From Peptococcaceae bacterium (GTDB lineage Bacteria > Bacillota > Desulfotomaculia > Desulfotomaculales > Desulfocucumaceae): a stretch of 64,000 nt of DNA. The position numbers were made by a program, and so were the translations under genes. Shown here in pieces: positions 16,920-24,701 of this stretch (the first letter of the stretch is position 1; each line of letters opens with the position of its first letter). The notes beneath the pieces were generated by a model that did not search any database, was not told the origin of the DNA, and was given only the letters and a program-made list of their open reading frames with translations. The DNA is taken from the NCBI GenBank assembly GCA_023512435.1, contig JAILZP010000009.1, positions 1-64,000 of the forward strand. Direction: 5' to 3'.

Positions 16920-18338
16920 ATGGCGGACATTAATTGCTTGCTCAGGCGGATACCCAAGGTTGACGAAGTATTGAGAACACCGGGGATAGAAGGCCTAACC
17001 GGGGTGTACCCCCGGGACATGGTGGTGGAGGCGGTGAGAAAAACCCTGGATGAAATAAGGCAGGATATAATAGAAGGCTGCCTGGGCGAAGGGGAGCCGG
17101 ATGGGTGGACGGACCCGGACGTCGTCAGGGACCGGGTGGTATCGGCGGTGGAACGCATGGCCAGGCCGAACCTGAGGAGGGTAATCAACGCCACCGGGGT
17201 GGTGCTGCACACCAACCTGGGCCGGGCGGTCCTTTGCCCCGCCGCCATAGAGGCCGTGCACATGGCGGCCTCGGGATACAGCAACCTGGAGCTGGACCTG
17301 GAAACCGGGAAAAGGGGTTCGCGATACGCCCCGGTGGAAGGGATCCTGGCCAGGCTTACCGGCGCCGAGTCCTCCCTGGTGGTAAACAATAACGCGGCGG
17401 CTGTCTTGCTGGCCCTGAACACCCTGGCCAGGGGCAGAGAGGTAATTGTTTCCAGGGGGCAGCTGGTGGAAATAGGCGGTTCCTTCCGCGTGCCCGAGGT
17501 CATGGAGCAGAGCGGGGCGATTTTAAGGGAGGTGGGGTCCACCAACAAGACCTACCCCGACGATTACCGGCGGGCCGTAAACGAGAGAACCGCCCTGCTG
17601 CTGCACGTCCATACCAGCAATTACAGGATCGTGGGGTTTACCAGGGAAACCAGGGTGGAAGAACTGGCGTCCCTGGGAAGGGAAACCGGGATCCCGGTCA
17701 TGTGCGATCTGGGCAGCGGGTCCCTGCTGGCCATGGAACAGTTGGGCCTTCCTCATGAGCCCACGGTGCAACAGACCGTGGCGGCGGGGGCGGACGTGGT
17801 CACTTTTTCCGGGGACAAGCTGCTGGGAGGGCCCCAGGCCGGGATAATCTTGGGCAGGAAAGATCTCCTGGACAGGATGAAAAAAAACCCGCTGACCAGG
17901 GCCCTCAGGATTGACAAGATGACGGTGGCCGCGCTGGAGGCCACCCTGCGGGAGTACCTTGACCTTAAATCAGCCGTTCAGAACATACCCGCCCTGCGCA
18001 TGATCGGCGCGGGCCGGGAAAATCTGCGCGACCGGGCCGGGGCGCTTTCCCTGCTGCTGAAAGAGGCGGCGGGGGACAGGGCGGAAATATCGATGGAAAG
18101 AGAGCATTCGGCGGTGGGGGGCGGGGCCCTGCCCATTGCCGATCTGCCCGGCTGGCTGGTGGCGGTTAAGCCGGCGGCCCTGACGGTGGAGGAACTGGCC
18201 GCCAGGCTGAGGAAGGGCAATCCCGCCGTAATGGGCAGGATCATGGACGGACGTCTTTGCTTTGATGTCAGGACCCTTTTAAAGGATGAGGAGATAATTC
18301 TGGCCGGCGCTTTTGCCACGGCCCTGGGCAGGGAGTAA
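16920..18338 (+). CDS. selA: L-seryl-tRNA(Sec) selenium transferase
   Basis: 472 residues, the normal SelA length. PLP-binding lysine is in [14 protein letters not shown] (about K300); [14 protein letters not shown] and CDLGSGSLL are family hallmarks. It converts Ser-tRNA(Sec) to Sec-tRNA(Sec) with selenophosphate. The start ATG 16920 follows a GGAGG site. selB follows after seven bases. The partner genes selD and a UGA-reading selC were not found in the window, though a tRNA with tRNA-Sec architecture and a Cys anticodon lies near 30.5 kb. Confidence 0.97.
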   Translation: MADINCLLRRIPKVDEVLRTPGIEGLTGVYPRDMVVEAVRKTLDEIRQDIIEGCLGEGEPDGWTDPDVVRDRVVSAVERMARPNLRRVINATGVVLHTNLGRAVLCPAAIEAVHMAASGYSNLELDLETGKRGSRYAPVEGILARLTGAESSLVVNNNAAAVLLALNTLARGREVIVSRGQLVEIGGSFRVPEVMEQSGAILREVGSTNKTYPDDYRRAVNERTALLLHVHTSNYRIVGFTRETRVEELASLGRETGIPVMCDLGSGSLLAMEQLGLPHEPTVQQTVAAGADVVTFSGDKLLGGPQAGIILGRKDLLDRMKKNPLTRALRIDKMTVAALEATLREYLDLKSAVQNIPALRMIGAGRENLRDRAGALSLLLKEAAGDRAEISMEREHSAVGGGALPIADLPGWLVAVKPAALTVEELAARLRKGNPAVMGRIMDGRLCFDVRTLLKDEEIILAGAFATALGRE

Positions 18339-18345
18339 AACAGGC

Positions 18346-20262
18346 ATGAAAAGACTGATTATCGGCACCGCTGGTCATGTTGACCACGGCAAAACACAAT
18401 TGGTCAAGGCCCTGACAGGTATAGACACGGACAGGCTGAAGGAGGAAAAGGAGCGGGGCATTTCCATAGAACTGGGTTTTGCCTTTCTGGACCTGCCGGG
18501 AGGAAGGAGGGCCGGGATTGTGGACGTTCCCGGCCATGAGAGGTTTATCAAGAACATGCTGGCGGGAGCCGGGGGCATGGACATGGTTATCCTGGTGGTC
18601 GCCGCCGATGAGGGCGTGATGCCCCAAACCAGGGAACACCTGGACATCATCCAACTGCTCCAGATCAGGCACGGGGCGGTGGCGCTGACCAAGACCGACC
18701 TGGTGGACGACGAATGGCTTTCAATGATAAAGGAGGAAGTGAGGGAGTTTCTTAAGGGTACCGTCCTGGAGGGGGCCCCTGTAATCGAGGTATCCTCGGT
18801 CACGGGCAAGGGCGTTCAGGAACTGAAAGACGAACTTTCCAGGCTGGCGGACAAGGTGGAACAGAGGTCCGCCGGCGGTCCCGTCAGGCTTCCGGTGGAC
18901 AGGGTCTTTTCGGTTACCGGATTCGGCACCGTGGTGACCGGCACCCTCATTTCCGGAACGGCCGCCGTGGGGGACCCGGTGGAAGTGATGCCCAGGGGAC
19001 TCGACTCAAGGATCCGCAATATCCACGTGCACGGCAAAAAGGTGGAGAAGGCCGAGGCGGGCCAGCGGGTGGCTGTAAACATTACCGGGCTGGAGGTTGA
19101 ACAGGTGCCCAGGGGAAGCGTGGTGGCCACCCCGGGATATTTAAAACCCACTTACAGGCTGGACGTCCGGCTGATCCTCCTGCGGGGCGCAAAGACGCTG
19201 AAGAACCGGGCCCGGGTGCGGATATACCTGGGCACCGCCGAGATATTCGGCAGGGTAAGGCTTTTGGACAGGGATGAACTGGACCCGGGCCAGTGGGCCT
19301 ATGCCCAGCTGGAATTGGAGGAGCAGGCCGTGGCCGTCCGGGGAGACCGGTTCGTGATCCGGTCCTATTCGCCCATGAGGACCATCGGCGGGGGCAGTAT
19401 AATCGATACCGGGGCGGGCAAACACCGGAGGTTCAGGAAAGATGTGCTGGAGTCCATTTCCACCAAGGAGAGAGGGACCCCTGGGGACCTGGTCAGGCAG
19501 GTTTTAAACGGCAGGCCGGCAATGATGACCGCAGCGGAAATAGCCAGGGCTGCCGGGCTGGCCGACCAGGATACCGGGGAGACCCTGGCTGAACTGGTCC
19601 GGGAAGGAGAAGTCCGCCGCGTGTCGGGCGACGGGCCGGATTACTACTTAAGCGGGGAGCTTTACCGGAGATGGTCCGACGAAGTGCGCCGCCTGGCCGG
19701 GAACTACCACCGGGAATTCCCCCTGCGTGAAGGCTATCCCAAGGAAGAGCTGAGGTCGCGGAAGTTCGGCGAACTTAATTCCAGGCAGTTTCAATTGCTG
19801 CTGCAGTCCCTGGAAGCCGACGGGACAATCCGGTCGGGACCCAAAACGATTTCCGAACCCTCCTTTGTACCGGGAGCGGGAACCGAAATAAAAGGAAAAC
19901 TTTCCCTGATCGAATCAAAGTACAGGGATTCGGCCATGCAGCCGCCGGCATGGAACGATGCCGCAGGCGAGGCCGGGATTGAACAGCCCCTTGCCGGGGA
20001 GGTGCTTCACTTCCTGATCAGGCAGGGAGTCCTGGTAAAGGCGGCGGAAGACCTGTATTTTCATGCCTCGGCCTTGAAGGAGGCCAGGGAAAAGCTGGCT
20101 CAGTACTTCAGCACCAAAAACGAGATTACCGTGGGAGAAGCCAGGGATATTTTCAATACCTCCAGGAAATACGCCCTGCCCCTGCTGGAGTATTTCGACC
20201 GGGAAAAAATAACCCGGCGGGTGGGTGATCTTCGGGTTCCGGGCATTAAGCTCAAGGGATGA
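18346..20262 (+). CDS. selB: Selenocysteine-specific elongation factor SelB
   Basis: 638 residues. The GTPase P-loop GHVDHGKT is at residues 10-17, DVPGHERF is G3 and TKTD is G4; domains II-III follow, and from about residue 370 four winged-helix modules for SECIS binding. The frame is open 33 bases upstream, but that part overlaps selA; ATG 18346 has CAGGGAG ahead. It delivers Sec-tRNA(Sec) to UGA codons that carry a SECIS hairpin. Together with SelA it shows that the organism makes selenoproteins. Confidence 0.96.
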   Translation: MKRLIIGTAGHVDHGKTQLVKALTGIDTDRLKEEKERGISIELGFAFLDLPGGRRAGIVDVPGHERFIKNMLAGAGGMDMVILVVAADEGVMPQTREHLDIIQLLQIRHGAVALTKTDLVDDEWLSMIKEEVREFLKGTVLEGAPVIEVSSVTGKGVQELKDELSRLADKVEQRSAGGPVRLPVDRVFSVTGFGTVVTGTLISGTAAVGDPVEVMPRGLDSRIRNIHVHGKKVEKAEAGQRVAVNITGLEVEQVPRGSVVATPGYLKPTYRLDVRLILLRGAKTLKNRARVRIYLGTAEIFGRVRLLDRDELDPGQWAYAQLELEEQAVAVRGDRFVIRSYSPMRTIGGGSIIDTGAGKHRRFRKDVLESISTKERGTPGDLVRQVLNGRPAMMTAAEIARAAGLADQDTGETLAELVREGEVRRVSGDGPDYYLSGELYRRWSDEVRRLAGNYHREFPLREGYPKEELRSRKFGELNSRQFQLLLQSLEADGTIRSGPKTISEPSFVPGAGTEIKGKLSLIESKYRDSAMQPPAWNDAAGEAGIEQPLAGEVLHFLIRQGVLVKAAEDLYFHASALKEAREKLAQYFSTKNEITVGEARDIFNTSRKYALPLLEYFDREKITRRVGDLRVPGIKLKG

Positions 20263-20274
20263 CCTTTAGGGACG

Positions 20275-20306
20275 GAATCCAGAATCCAGGAGCCAGAATC
20301 CAGAAT
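20275..20306 (+). repeat. Heptamer-type tandem repeat, copy A
   Basis: Degenerate tandem units of CCAGAAT (32 bases). The reverse-complement version occurs at 20449-20487, so the two flank about 140 bases in inverted orientation. Confidence 0.7.
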
Positions 20307-20309
20307 AGT

Positions 20310-20334
20310 AAAGGCATTTCTTGTATGCCTTTTC
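20310..20334 (+). terminator. Hairpin terminator after selB
   Basis: AAAGGCAT (20310-20317) pairs with ATGCCTTT (20325-20332) around a seven-base loop, ending in TTTC. A second hairpin GACTGAAAA/TTTTCAGTC follows at 20339-20360. One or both probably end the selAB transcript. Confidence 0.6.
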
Positions 20335-20448
20335 AAAAGACTGAAAAAATATTTTCAGTCATCGTTGTTACTGAATTCATCCAAGTGAAATATATGTCTT
20401 TTATCTGTGCTCTGTGTGTTCTTGCAGCATAAAAATCTATGCAGGATG

Positions 20449-20487
20449 AAATTCTGGATTCTGAATTCTGACTTCTGGATTCTGACC
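20449..20487 (+). repeat. Heptamer-type tandem repeat, copy B
   Basis: Units of ATTCTGG/ATTCTGA, the inverted counterpart of the repeat at 20275-20306. It lies between the 3' ends of selB and the PPC-domain gene. Confidence 0.7.
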
Positions 20488-20502
20488 CGGTTTTCAATCA
20501 GG

Positions 20503-20979
20503 TCAGGGTACGATTCTTTCCTTGGGCCACAGGTACAGGCCGGTTTCTTCGTCGAGGGCGCGGGTGAAGGTCTGATCCTCCGAGTCGTCCTTAACGTCGG
20601 CGATTTCGGGTATATACTCGTTAATGATGTACTCGCATGCAAAAACCACGGTGCCGTTCATGAGATGACCTCCATACAGCTTTCCCTGGCCGTCGGAAAG
20701 GGCCAGATGGGCGTGGATGAACGGCTGGCCGTCCTTAATGGAGACATTGCCCTGCAGGCTGATGATCTCCTGGTGGTAATCGTAGTCCAGCTGGACATAT
20801 TCCCTGGCTTCCTGGAGGTAGAATCCGACCACCGCCTTGCTTACGGCCCCGATGGCCTGGATTTTGCCCAGCCGGATATTGGCCTCCATGCACAGGCGGG
20901 TGAGAGAATCCAGCAAGTCATCACCCTTTTTCAGCCTGCCGATGAGGGTCCGGCCCCTTGCCACGGATACTGGATACAT
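20503..20979 (-). CDS. PPC-domain (DUF296) protein, putative DNA-binding
   Basis: 158 residues. The PCC/PPC fold signatures are visible: LGKIQAIGAVSKAVVGFY, then HAHLALSDGQGKLYGGHL with the His-X-His pair that binds metal in structures of the family, then VVFACEYII. Bacterial members are trimeric and some bind DNA; plant homologues carry AT-hooks, absent here. Function in this organism is unknown. A monocistronic gene convergent with selB. Confidence 0.8.
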   Translation of the reverse strand: MYPVSVARGRTLIGRLKKGDDLLDSLTRLCMEANIRLGKIQAIGAVSKAVVGFYLQEAREYVQLDYDYHQEIISLQGNVSIKDGQPFIHAHLALSDGQGKLYGGHLMNGTVVFACEYIINEYIPEIADVKDDSEDQTFTRALDEETGLYLWPKERIVP

Positions 20980-21109
20980 TCAGTTTTTGCCTCCTTGTCA
21001 AAATATCTGTGCATCATTATTATAAACCAAATTTACCACCATGGATAAGTTTTTGTATTTTGTGGGAGGTGGGTAAAAAATTAGCGTACACCGCGCCGGA
21101 AGGGAAATA

Positions 21110-22237
21110 ATGGAGGAGATACGCGCCGCAGGGAAAATGACCTTTGCCAGATACATGGACCTGGCCCTGTACCATCCCGGAGAAGGTTACTACATGAGGG
21201 AAGGGGAAAAGATAGGGGTGGACGGGGATTTTTACACCAGCCCGGATGTCAGTCCCCTTTTCGGCATGGTGCTGGCCGACCAGATGAAGGAAATGTGGGA
21301 CCTGTCCGGCCGCCCGGACCGGTGGACGCTGCTGGAATTCGGGGCCGGCAAGGGCACCCTGGCCAGGGATATACTCAATCACAGCGCTGACAGGCATGAC
21401 GACTTTTTCCAGGCGATGGAATACCTGATTGTTGAAAGAAGCCCCTCCATGATCCGCAGGCAGGAGCAGGCGCTTTCAGGAGCCCGCCTTCCCGGCCGGG
21501 GCATCGGGTGGCTGGGCGGCCCGGAAGAACTGCCGCCTGAATCGGCAACCGGCTGCTTTTTTTCCAACGAACTGCTGGACTCCTTCCCGGTCCACAGGCT
21601 GGTGAAGGAGAAAGGCCGGGTCCGGGAGATATATGTGGCCTGGGTGAATGGAGAGCTCCGGGAGGTGACGGACAGGCTTTCCACCCCGGAACTCGGTGAC
21701 TACGTCAGGGAACTCAGGGTGGATCTGGAGGAGGGGCAGGCCATCGAGGTCTGCCTGGCCATGCGGGACTGGCTGAAAAAGGCGGCCCGGGCGCTGACCA
21801 GGGGATTTCTTCTGACCATTGACTATGGAGATCTTGCCCCAAGACTGCATTCCCCGGAACGGCCCGGAGGCACCATCAGGTCCTACCGGAGGCACCGCCT
21901 GGCGGACAGCCTGTATGAGTGCCCCGGCGGCCAGGACATAACCGCCCATGTTAATTTCACCGACTTGATCAGGTGGGGGGAGGAGGCGGGGCTGAAGACT
22001 GCCGGGTATACTTCCCAGATGTACTTTTTGCTCAACCTGGGAATACTGGATTATTTAAGCTCCCGGGGGGGTGTCCCGTCGTTCGACCCGCTGCTGGTGA
22101 AAGAGACCATGGCGGTAAAGAAATTAATCATGCCCGAAGGAATGGGTTCGCTGTTCAAGGTGGCCGTGCAGTACAAGGGCTTCGGCGAAGAGCCCCGACT
22201 GACCGGATTTAAGGGAAAATACGGCTGCCGGAGCTGA
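21110..22237 (+). CDS. MidA/NDUFAF7-like SAM-dependent methyltransferase
   Basis: 375 residues of the DUF185 family. The family opening MTFARYMDLALYHPGEGYY, GDFYTSPDVSPLFG, and LLEFGAGKGTLARDIL as SAM motif I are present. The mitochondrial homologue NDUFAF7 methylates an arginine of a complex I subunit; the bacterial role is not settled. ATG 21110 is preceded by GGAAGGGAAATA. Stands alone; convergent with a small gene. Confidence 0.85.
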   Translation: MEEIRAAGKMTFARYMDLALYHPGEGYYMREGEKIGVDGDFYTSPDVSPLFGMVLADQMKEMWDLSGRPDRWTLLEFGAGKGTLARDILNHSADRHDDFFQAMEYLIVERSPSMIRRQEQALSGARLPGRGIGWLGGPEELPPESATGCFFSNELLDSFPVHRLVKEKGRVREIYVAWVNGELREVTDRLSTPELGDYVRELRVDLEEGQAIEVCLAMRDWLKKAARALTRGFLLTIDYGDLAPRLHSPERPGGTIRSYRRHRLADSLYECPGGQDITAHVNFTDLIRWGEEAGLKTAGYTSQMYFLLNLGILDYLSSRGGVPSFDPLLVKETMAVKKLIMPEGMGSLFKVAVQYKGFGEEPRLTGFKGKYGCRS

Positions 22238-22247
22238 GCGGGGCCGC

Positions 22248-22466
22248 TTACGGGAGCCTGGTAATGCCCTGCTTGCGTTTCAATTCCTGAAGGACCCTGA
22301 TATACTGCAGCAGCCTTTTATCCCTTTCATTGACGTTGCTGCGGCCCCTTTTTTCCAGATGGTGCCTGAGACTCTGCAGGTAGGTGGGGGGGATGGTGCT
22401 TTCACCGGCCCGCTTCTTCAGGGGAATCGCCTCCCCATGGTGGTATGTGCAATTACAGATTACCAT
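22248..22466 (-). CDS. Small hypothetical protein
   Basis: 72 residues, basic in the C-terminal half (helical, with KRLLQYIRVLQELKRKQG), N-terminus with CNCTYHH. AGGAT lies six bases before ATG 22466. Not recognised. It could be a short DNA- or RNA-binding protein, or a spurious frame. Confidence 0.4.
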   Translation of the reverse strand: MVICNCTYHHGEAIPLKKRAGESTIPPTYLQSLRHHLEKRGRSNVNERDKRLLQYIRVLQELKRKQGITRLP

Positions 22467-22510
22467 ATTTATCCTGAGAACCAGGTCGAAAAACGAACAG
22501 GCGAATAAAA

Positions 22511-22942
22511 ATGCCGGGGGTGGTTGCAGTGAAAAAATACGAGATCGAGGCGGGCACGGGAAAGCACAGGGTATTCCTTTTCGCCCTGGTAACGGAAAAA
22601 GGGATCCTGGCCAGCCTGGTGGGCGGAGAGGAGCCCCACCTGGGGGGCGTGGTGATAAGTGTTCCCAGGCCGAGCCTGGCCGACCCGGAGGCGGCGAGCT
22701 GCACCAGCTCTGTCCTTCCGCTGCTGGGCCACAAGGATGACGAGGCCGCCAGGCCCGTGGCCGAGATGCTGGCCAGGGAGTCGGGTATGCCGGTCAGCGT
22801 GGCGGCGGGTATCCACGTGAACAATGCCACAGCCGGCGAGATCAAAGAACTCATGGAAAACTGCCTGGCCTGCGGAAGAAAACTTCTGGATCGGATCAAA
22901 TCATCCGGCAGGAAGGAAAAAAATGATGCTGTTTATAAATAA
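22511..22942 (+). CDS. LpdD-like prenylated-flavin chaperone protein
   Basis: 143 residues. The order GGEEPHLGGV, GHKDDEAARP and AAGIHVNNATAGEI matches the LpdD family of small proteins associated with UbiD-type decarboxylases, which help handle prenylated FMN. A GTG at 22529, with GGGGGTGG five bases before it, would give a slightly shorter protein starting KKYEIE and is a plausible alternative. A UbiD-family gene lies about 11 kb upstream in the menaquinone operon, but no other partner is adjacent. Confidence 0.65.
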   Translation: MPGVVAVKKYEIEAGTGKHRVFLFALVTEKGILASLVGGEEPHLGGVVISVPRPSLADPEAASCTSSVLPLLGHKDDEAARPVAEMLARESGMPVSVAAGIHVNNATAGEIKELMENCLACGRKLLDRIKSSGRKEKNDAVYK

Positions 22943-22992
22943 TAGGCATTAAAAAGGCCCTCCGGGGCAAAATAACCACGGAGGTGATTTTG

Positions 22993-23130
22993 ATGACTGC
23001 CAGGGATAACAAACAAAAGGTGACCGATAACTGCCCCAAACAGGAAGAGAATGTAAAGGAGAGCAGCAATCCGTGCGAGGCCGTCCCCTGTGATGCCGGG
23101 GACGACGCCGGCTGCGCTGAGTGCGAATAA
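22993..23130 (+). CDS. Small cysteine-rich protein (45 residues)
   Basis: A 45-codon frame too short for usual gene finders but with a perfect GGAGGTG (22980-22986) six bases before ATG 22993, and ended by a strong terminator 55 bases later. The product is acidic with five Cys in its C-terminal half (NPCEAVPCD, then GCAECE). It is probably a metal-binding or redox peptide; no family is recognised. Confidence 0.6.
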   Translation: MTARDNKQKVTDNCPKQEENVKESSNPCEAVPCDAGDDAGCAECE

Positions 23131-23184
23131 GTCCGGATCAATTGCCGACGGCGGCAGGATAAACGTTGAATAAGAAATGCCGGG

Positions 23185-23218
23185 AAAGATGCGGGAGCGG
23201 CCTCCCGCATCTTTTTTT
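23185..23218 (+). terminator. Strong rho-independent terminator
   Basis: AAAGATGCGGGAG (23185-23197) pairs with CTCCCGCATCTTT (23202-23214) around a CGGC loop, followed by a run of T to 23218. It ends the unit carrying the small cysteine-rich protein. Confidence 0.92.
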
Positions 23219-23460
23219 CAGGACATCCCGCCTGTGCATTTTCCCGGTGCGGCCCTGCGGGATCCCGCGCAGCCGGCGCAGCCTGCCTGGCAGCAGGACG
23301 GAAGAAGAAGGGGCTTGTAACAGCGCGGGCATCGCATCGTACCGGGATCTTCAACCGGACAGCCGCACGAGGTGCACCTTGTCTCAAGCTGGGGGGGCAG
23401 CTCGGCCACGGCCCGCCCCCCTTCCGGCGGGAGTCCCCTTCCAACCCGATTCAGGGTCAT
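23218..23460 (-). CDS. Cys-rich zinc-ribbon-like small protein
   Basis: 80 residues with AGGGAGG nine bases before the start on the minus strand. CTSCGCPVEDPGTMRCPRCYKPLLLP is a zinc-ribbon pattern (two CXXC knuckles), followed by a second Cys-rich segment CCQAGCAGCAG. It is preceded by a sigma-A promoter and a Fur-like palindrome, which points to metal-dependent control. Function unknown. Confidence 0.65.
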   Translation of the reverse strand: MTLNRVGRGLPPEGGRAVAELPPQLETRCTSCGCPVEDPGTMRCPRCYKPLLLPSCCQAGCAGCAGSRRAAPGKCTGGMS

Positions 23461-23482
23461 TTGATTCGCCTCCCTGATGATT

Positions 23483-23510
23483 ATGATACTGAATCACAAA
23501 CATGCATCAA
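23483..23510 (-). promoter_or_regulatory. Promoter of the zinc-ribbon protein
   Basis: On the minus strand, TTGATG (23510-23505) and TATCAT (23488-23483) are separated by 16 bases, about 23 bases upstream of the start codon at 23460. Confidence 0.6.
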
Positions 23511-23515
23511 AATAT

Positions 23516-23534
23516 AATGAGAACCATTCTCATT
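23516..23534. promoter_or_regulatory. Fur-like operator (TGAGAAC-C-ATTCTCA)
   Basis: A near-perfect 7-1-7 dyad, TGAGAAC C ATTCTCA (23518-23532), extended by AA/TT. This is the layout of Fur/Zur/PerR boxes. It ends six bases upstream of the -35 element of the minus-strand zinc-ribbon gene. The regulator is not identified. Confidence 0.55.
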
Positions 23535-23742
23535 TTATTTTATTTCGCTATTCTGTCCTGGTCAATCATAATTTCGGAAAAAAATCTGAACTGCCGGAGG
23601 TATTGTCAACTGAAGGGAATATTGAATAAGCTGTCAAAAAGGAATAATATTTATTAGAGGTTGCACCGCGATAGACCTTCAAAGGGTTTGAAAAGTATAA
23701 TGCACGGGACCCCGGTGGGGATTTTCCGTAGGAGGCGAGGTC

Positions 23743-24219
23743 TTGGAGGTTATCGGGGTAATCGTGGCGGTACTGTTTTTTGCCGCCGGACTGGCGGGAA
23801 CATTTTTACCGGCCCTGCCGGGGGCTCCGCTGATCTGGCTGGGGATGCTGGTGTACGGGCTGATTGCCGGCTTTGAAAAGCTTTCCGCGGGCTTTTTCAT
23901 CGGGCAGGCCCTGGCCGTGGTCCTGGTGTTCTTCATCGATTACGCGGCCAACGTGTGGGGCGTCAGGAGATACGGGGGTTCCAGGGCGGCTGTTTTGGGC
24001 AGCCTGGCCGGACTGGTGCTGGGCATTCTGTTTCTGGGGCCGGCGGGCATAGTGTTCGGCCCCTTTGTGGGGGCGGTGGCCGGGGAGTTGATTGCCCAAA
24101 AGCCGCTGTCCTCCGCGGTCAGGTCCGGCACCGGATCAATTATCGGCATGATTGGGGGCCTGGCATTGAAGCTGGTGGTGGAAGCGGGGATGATCATCTG
24201 GTTTTTCTTGGCCATTTAA
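23743..24219 (+). CDS. DUF456 membrane protein
   Basis: 158 residues with four hydrophobic segments rich in Gly, the DUF456 pattern: AGTFLPALPGAPLIWLGML near the start, GPFVGAVAGEL in the centre and GLALKLVVEAGMIIWF at the end. The GXXXG-rich segments suggest helix packing. TTG 23743 follows GGAGGCGAGGTC. Function is not known. A TATAAT at 23696-23701 may be its -10, without a clear -35. Confidence 0.8.
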   Translation: MEVIGVIVAVLFFAAGLAGTFLPALPGAPLIWLGMLVYGLIAGFEKLSAGFFIGQALAVVLVFFIDYAANVWGVRRYGGSRAAVLGSLAGLVLGILFLGPAGIVFGPFVGAVAGELIAQKPLSSAVRSGTGSIIGMIGGLALKLVVEAGMIIWFFLAI

Positions 24220-24299
24220 ACGTATTCCACTGGTGACATTTTCTCAACGCTTTCAGGGTGACATTATCACAGACCGGTCACAGCGGCCATATAACCCAC

Positions 24300-24328
24300 T
24301 TGACTTTCACAGTCTTTTATTGCATAAT
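24300..24328 (+). promoter_or_regulatory. Promoter of tRNA-Pro(CGG)
   Basis: TTGACT (24300-24305) and CATAAT (24323-24328) with a 17-base spacer, 25 bases upstream of the mature tRNA. Confidence 0.78.
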
Positions 24329-24353
24329 GAAACTTGTCAATTCCCAGACACGC

Positions 24354-24431
24354 CGGGATGTAGCTCAGTTTGGCTAGAGCGCACGGTTCGGGACCGTGAG
24401 GTCGCAGGTTCAAATCCTGTCATCCCGACCA
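24354..24431 (+). tRNA. tRNA-Pro (anticodon CGG)
   Basis: Complete cloverleaf with a seven-base-pair acceptor stem (CGGGATG with CATCCCG), D-arm, CACGG/CCGTG anticodon stem with loop TTCGGGA giving CGG, TTCAAAT T-loop, A discriminator and encoded CCA. It is close in sequence to the tRNA-Pro at the start of the window. An A+T-richer accessory stretch begins after it. Confidence 0.95.
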
Positions 24432-24497
24432 TTTATTTTTCAGGAAGCTAATAATATCAAGGGTTTTTTAGATTATAAGTCAAGGAAAAGCCGGGTT

Positions 24498-24526
24498 AAG
24501 GGTTCCGCAAGGAACCCTTGTTTTTT
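24498..24526 (+). terminator. Terminator after tRNA-Pro(CGG)
   Basis: AAGGGTTCC (24498-24506) and GGAACCCTT (24511-24519) around a GCAA tetraloop, followed by GTTTTTT. Confidence 0.92.
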
Positions 24527-24630
24527 GTGGTTTTCGCAGAGAAAAATTTTGCGACCAAAAAAACTGCTGTGGACATTAAAACAAAACAGGTGTATATTAA
24601 ATGCAACAATTGTTTTATATAAAAATATCA

Positions 24631-24645
24631 ATTGTATCATACAAT
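24631..24645. promoter_or_regulatory. Perfect palindrome ahead of the MFS gene
   Basis: ATTGTAT-C-ATACAAT, a perfect 7-1-7 dyad, lies 56 bases upstream of the MFS start in an A+T-rich leader. It looks like an operator for a dimeric repressor; the protein is not identified. The whole 24527-24701 interval holds only this and A+T-rich sequence. Confidence 0.45.
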
Positions 24646-24701
24646 ATAAAACATTCAGCACATTCATCCCAGAAGGGCTGTTTCGTAAAGGAGGCTTTGT
24701 T

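Noticed and set aside
20262-20502. A tRNA-Sec (UCA anticodon) gene after selB
   Set aside because: Looked for but no cloverleaf with a UCA anticodon is present; only repeats and hairpins.
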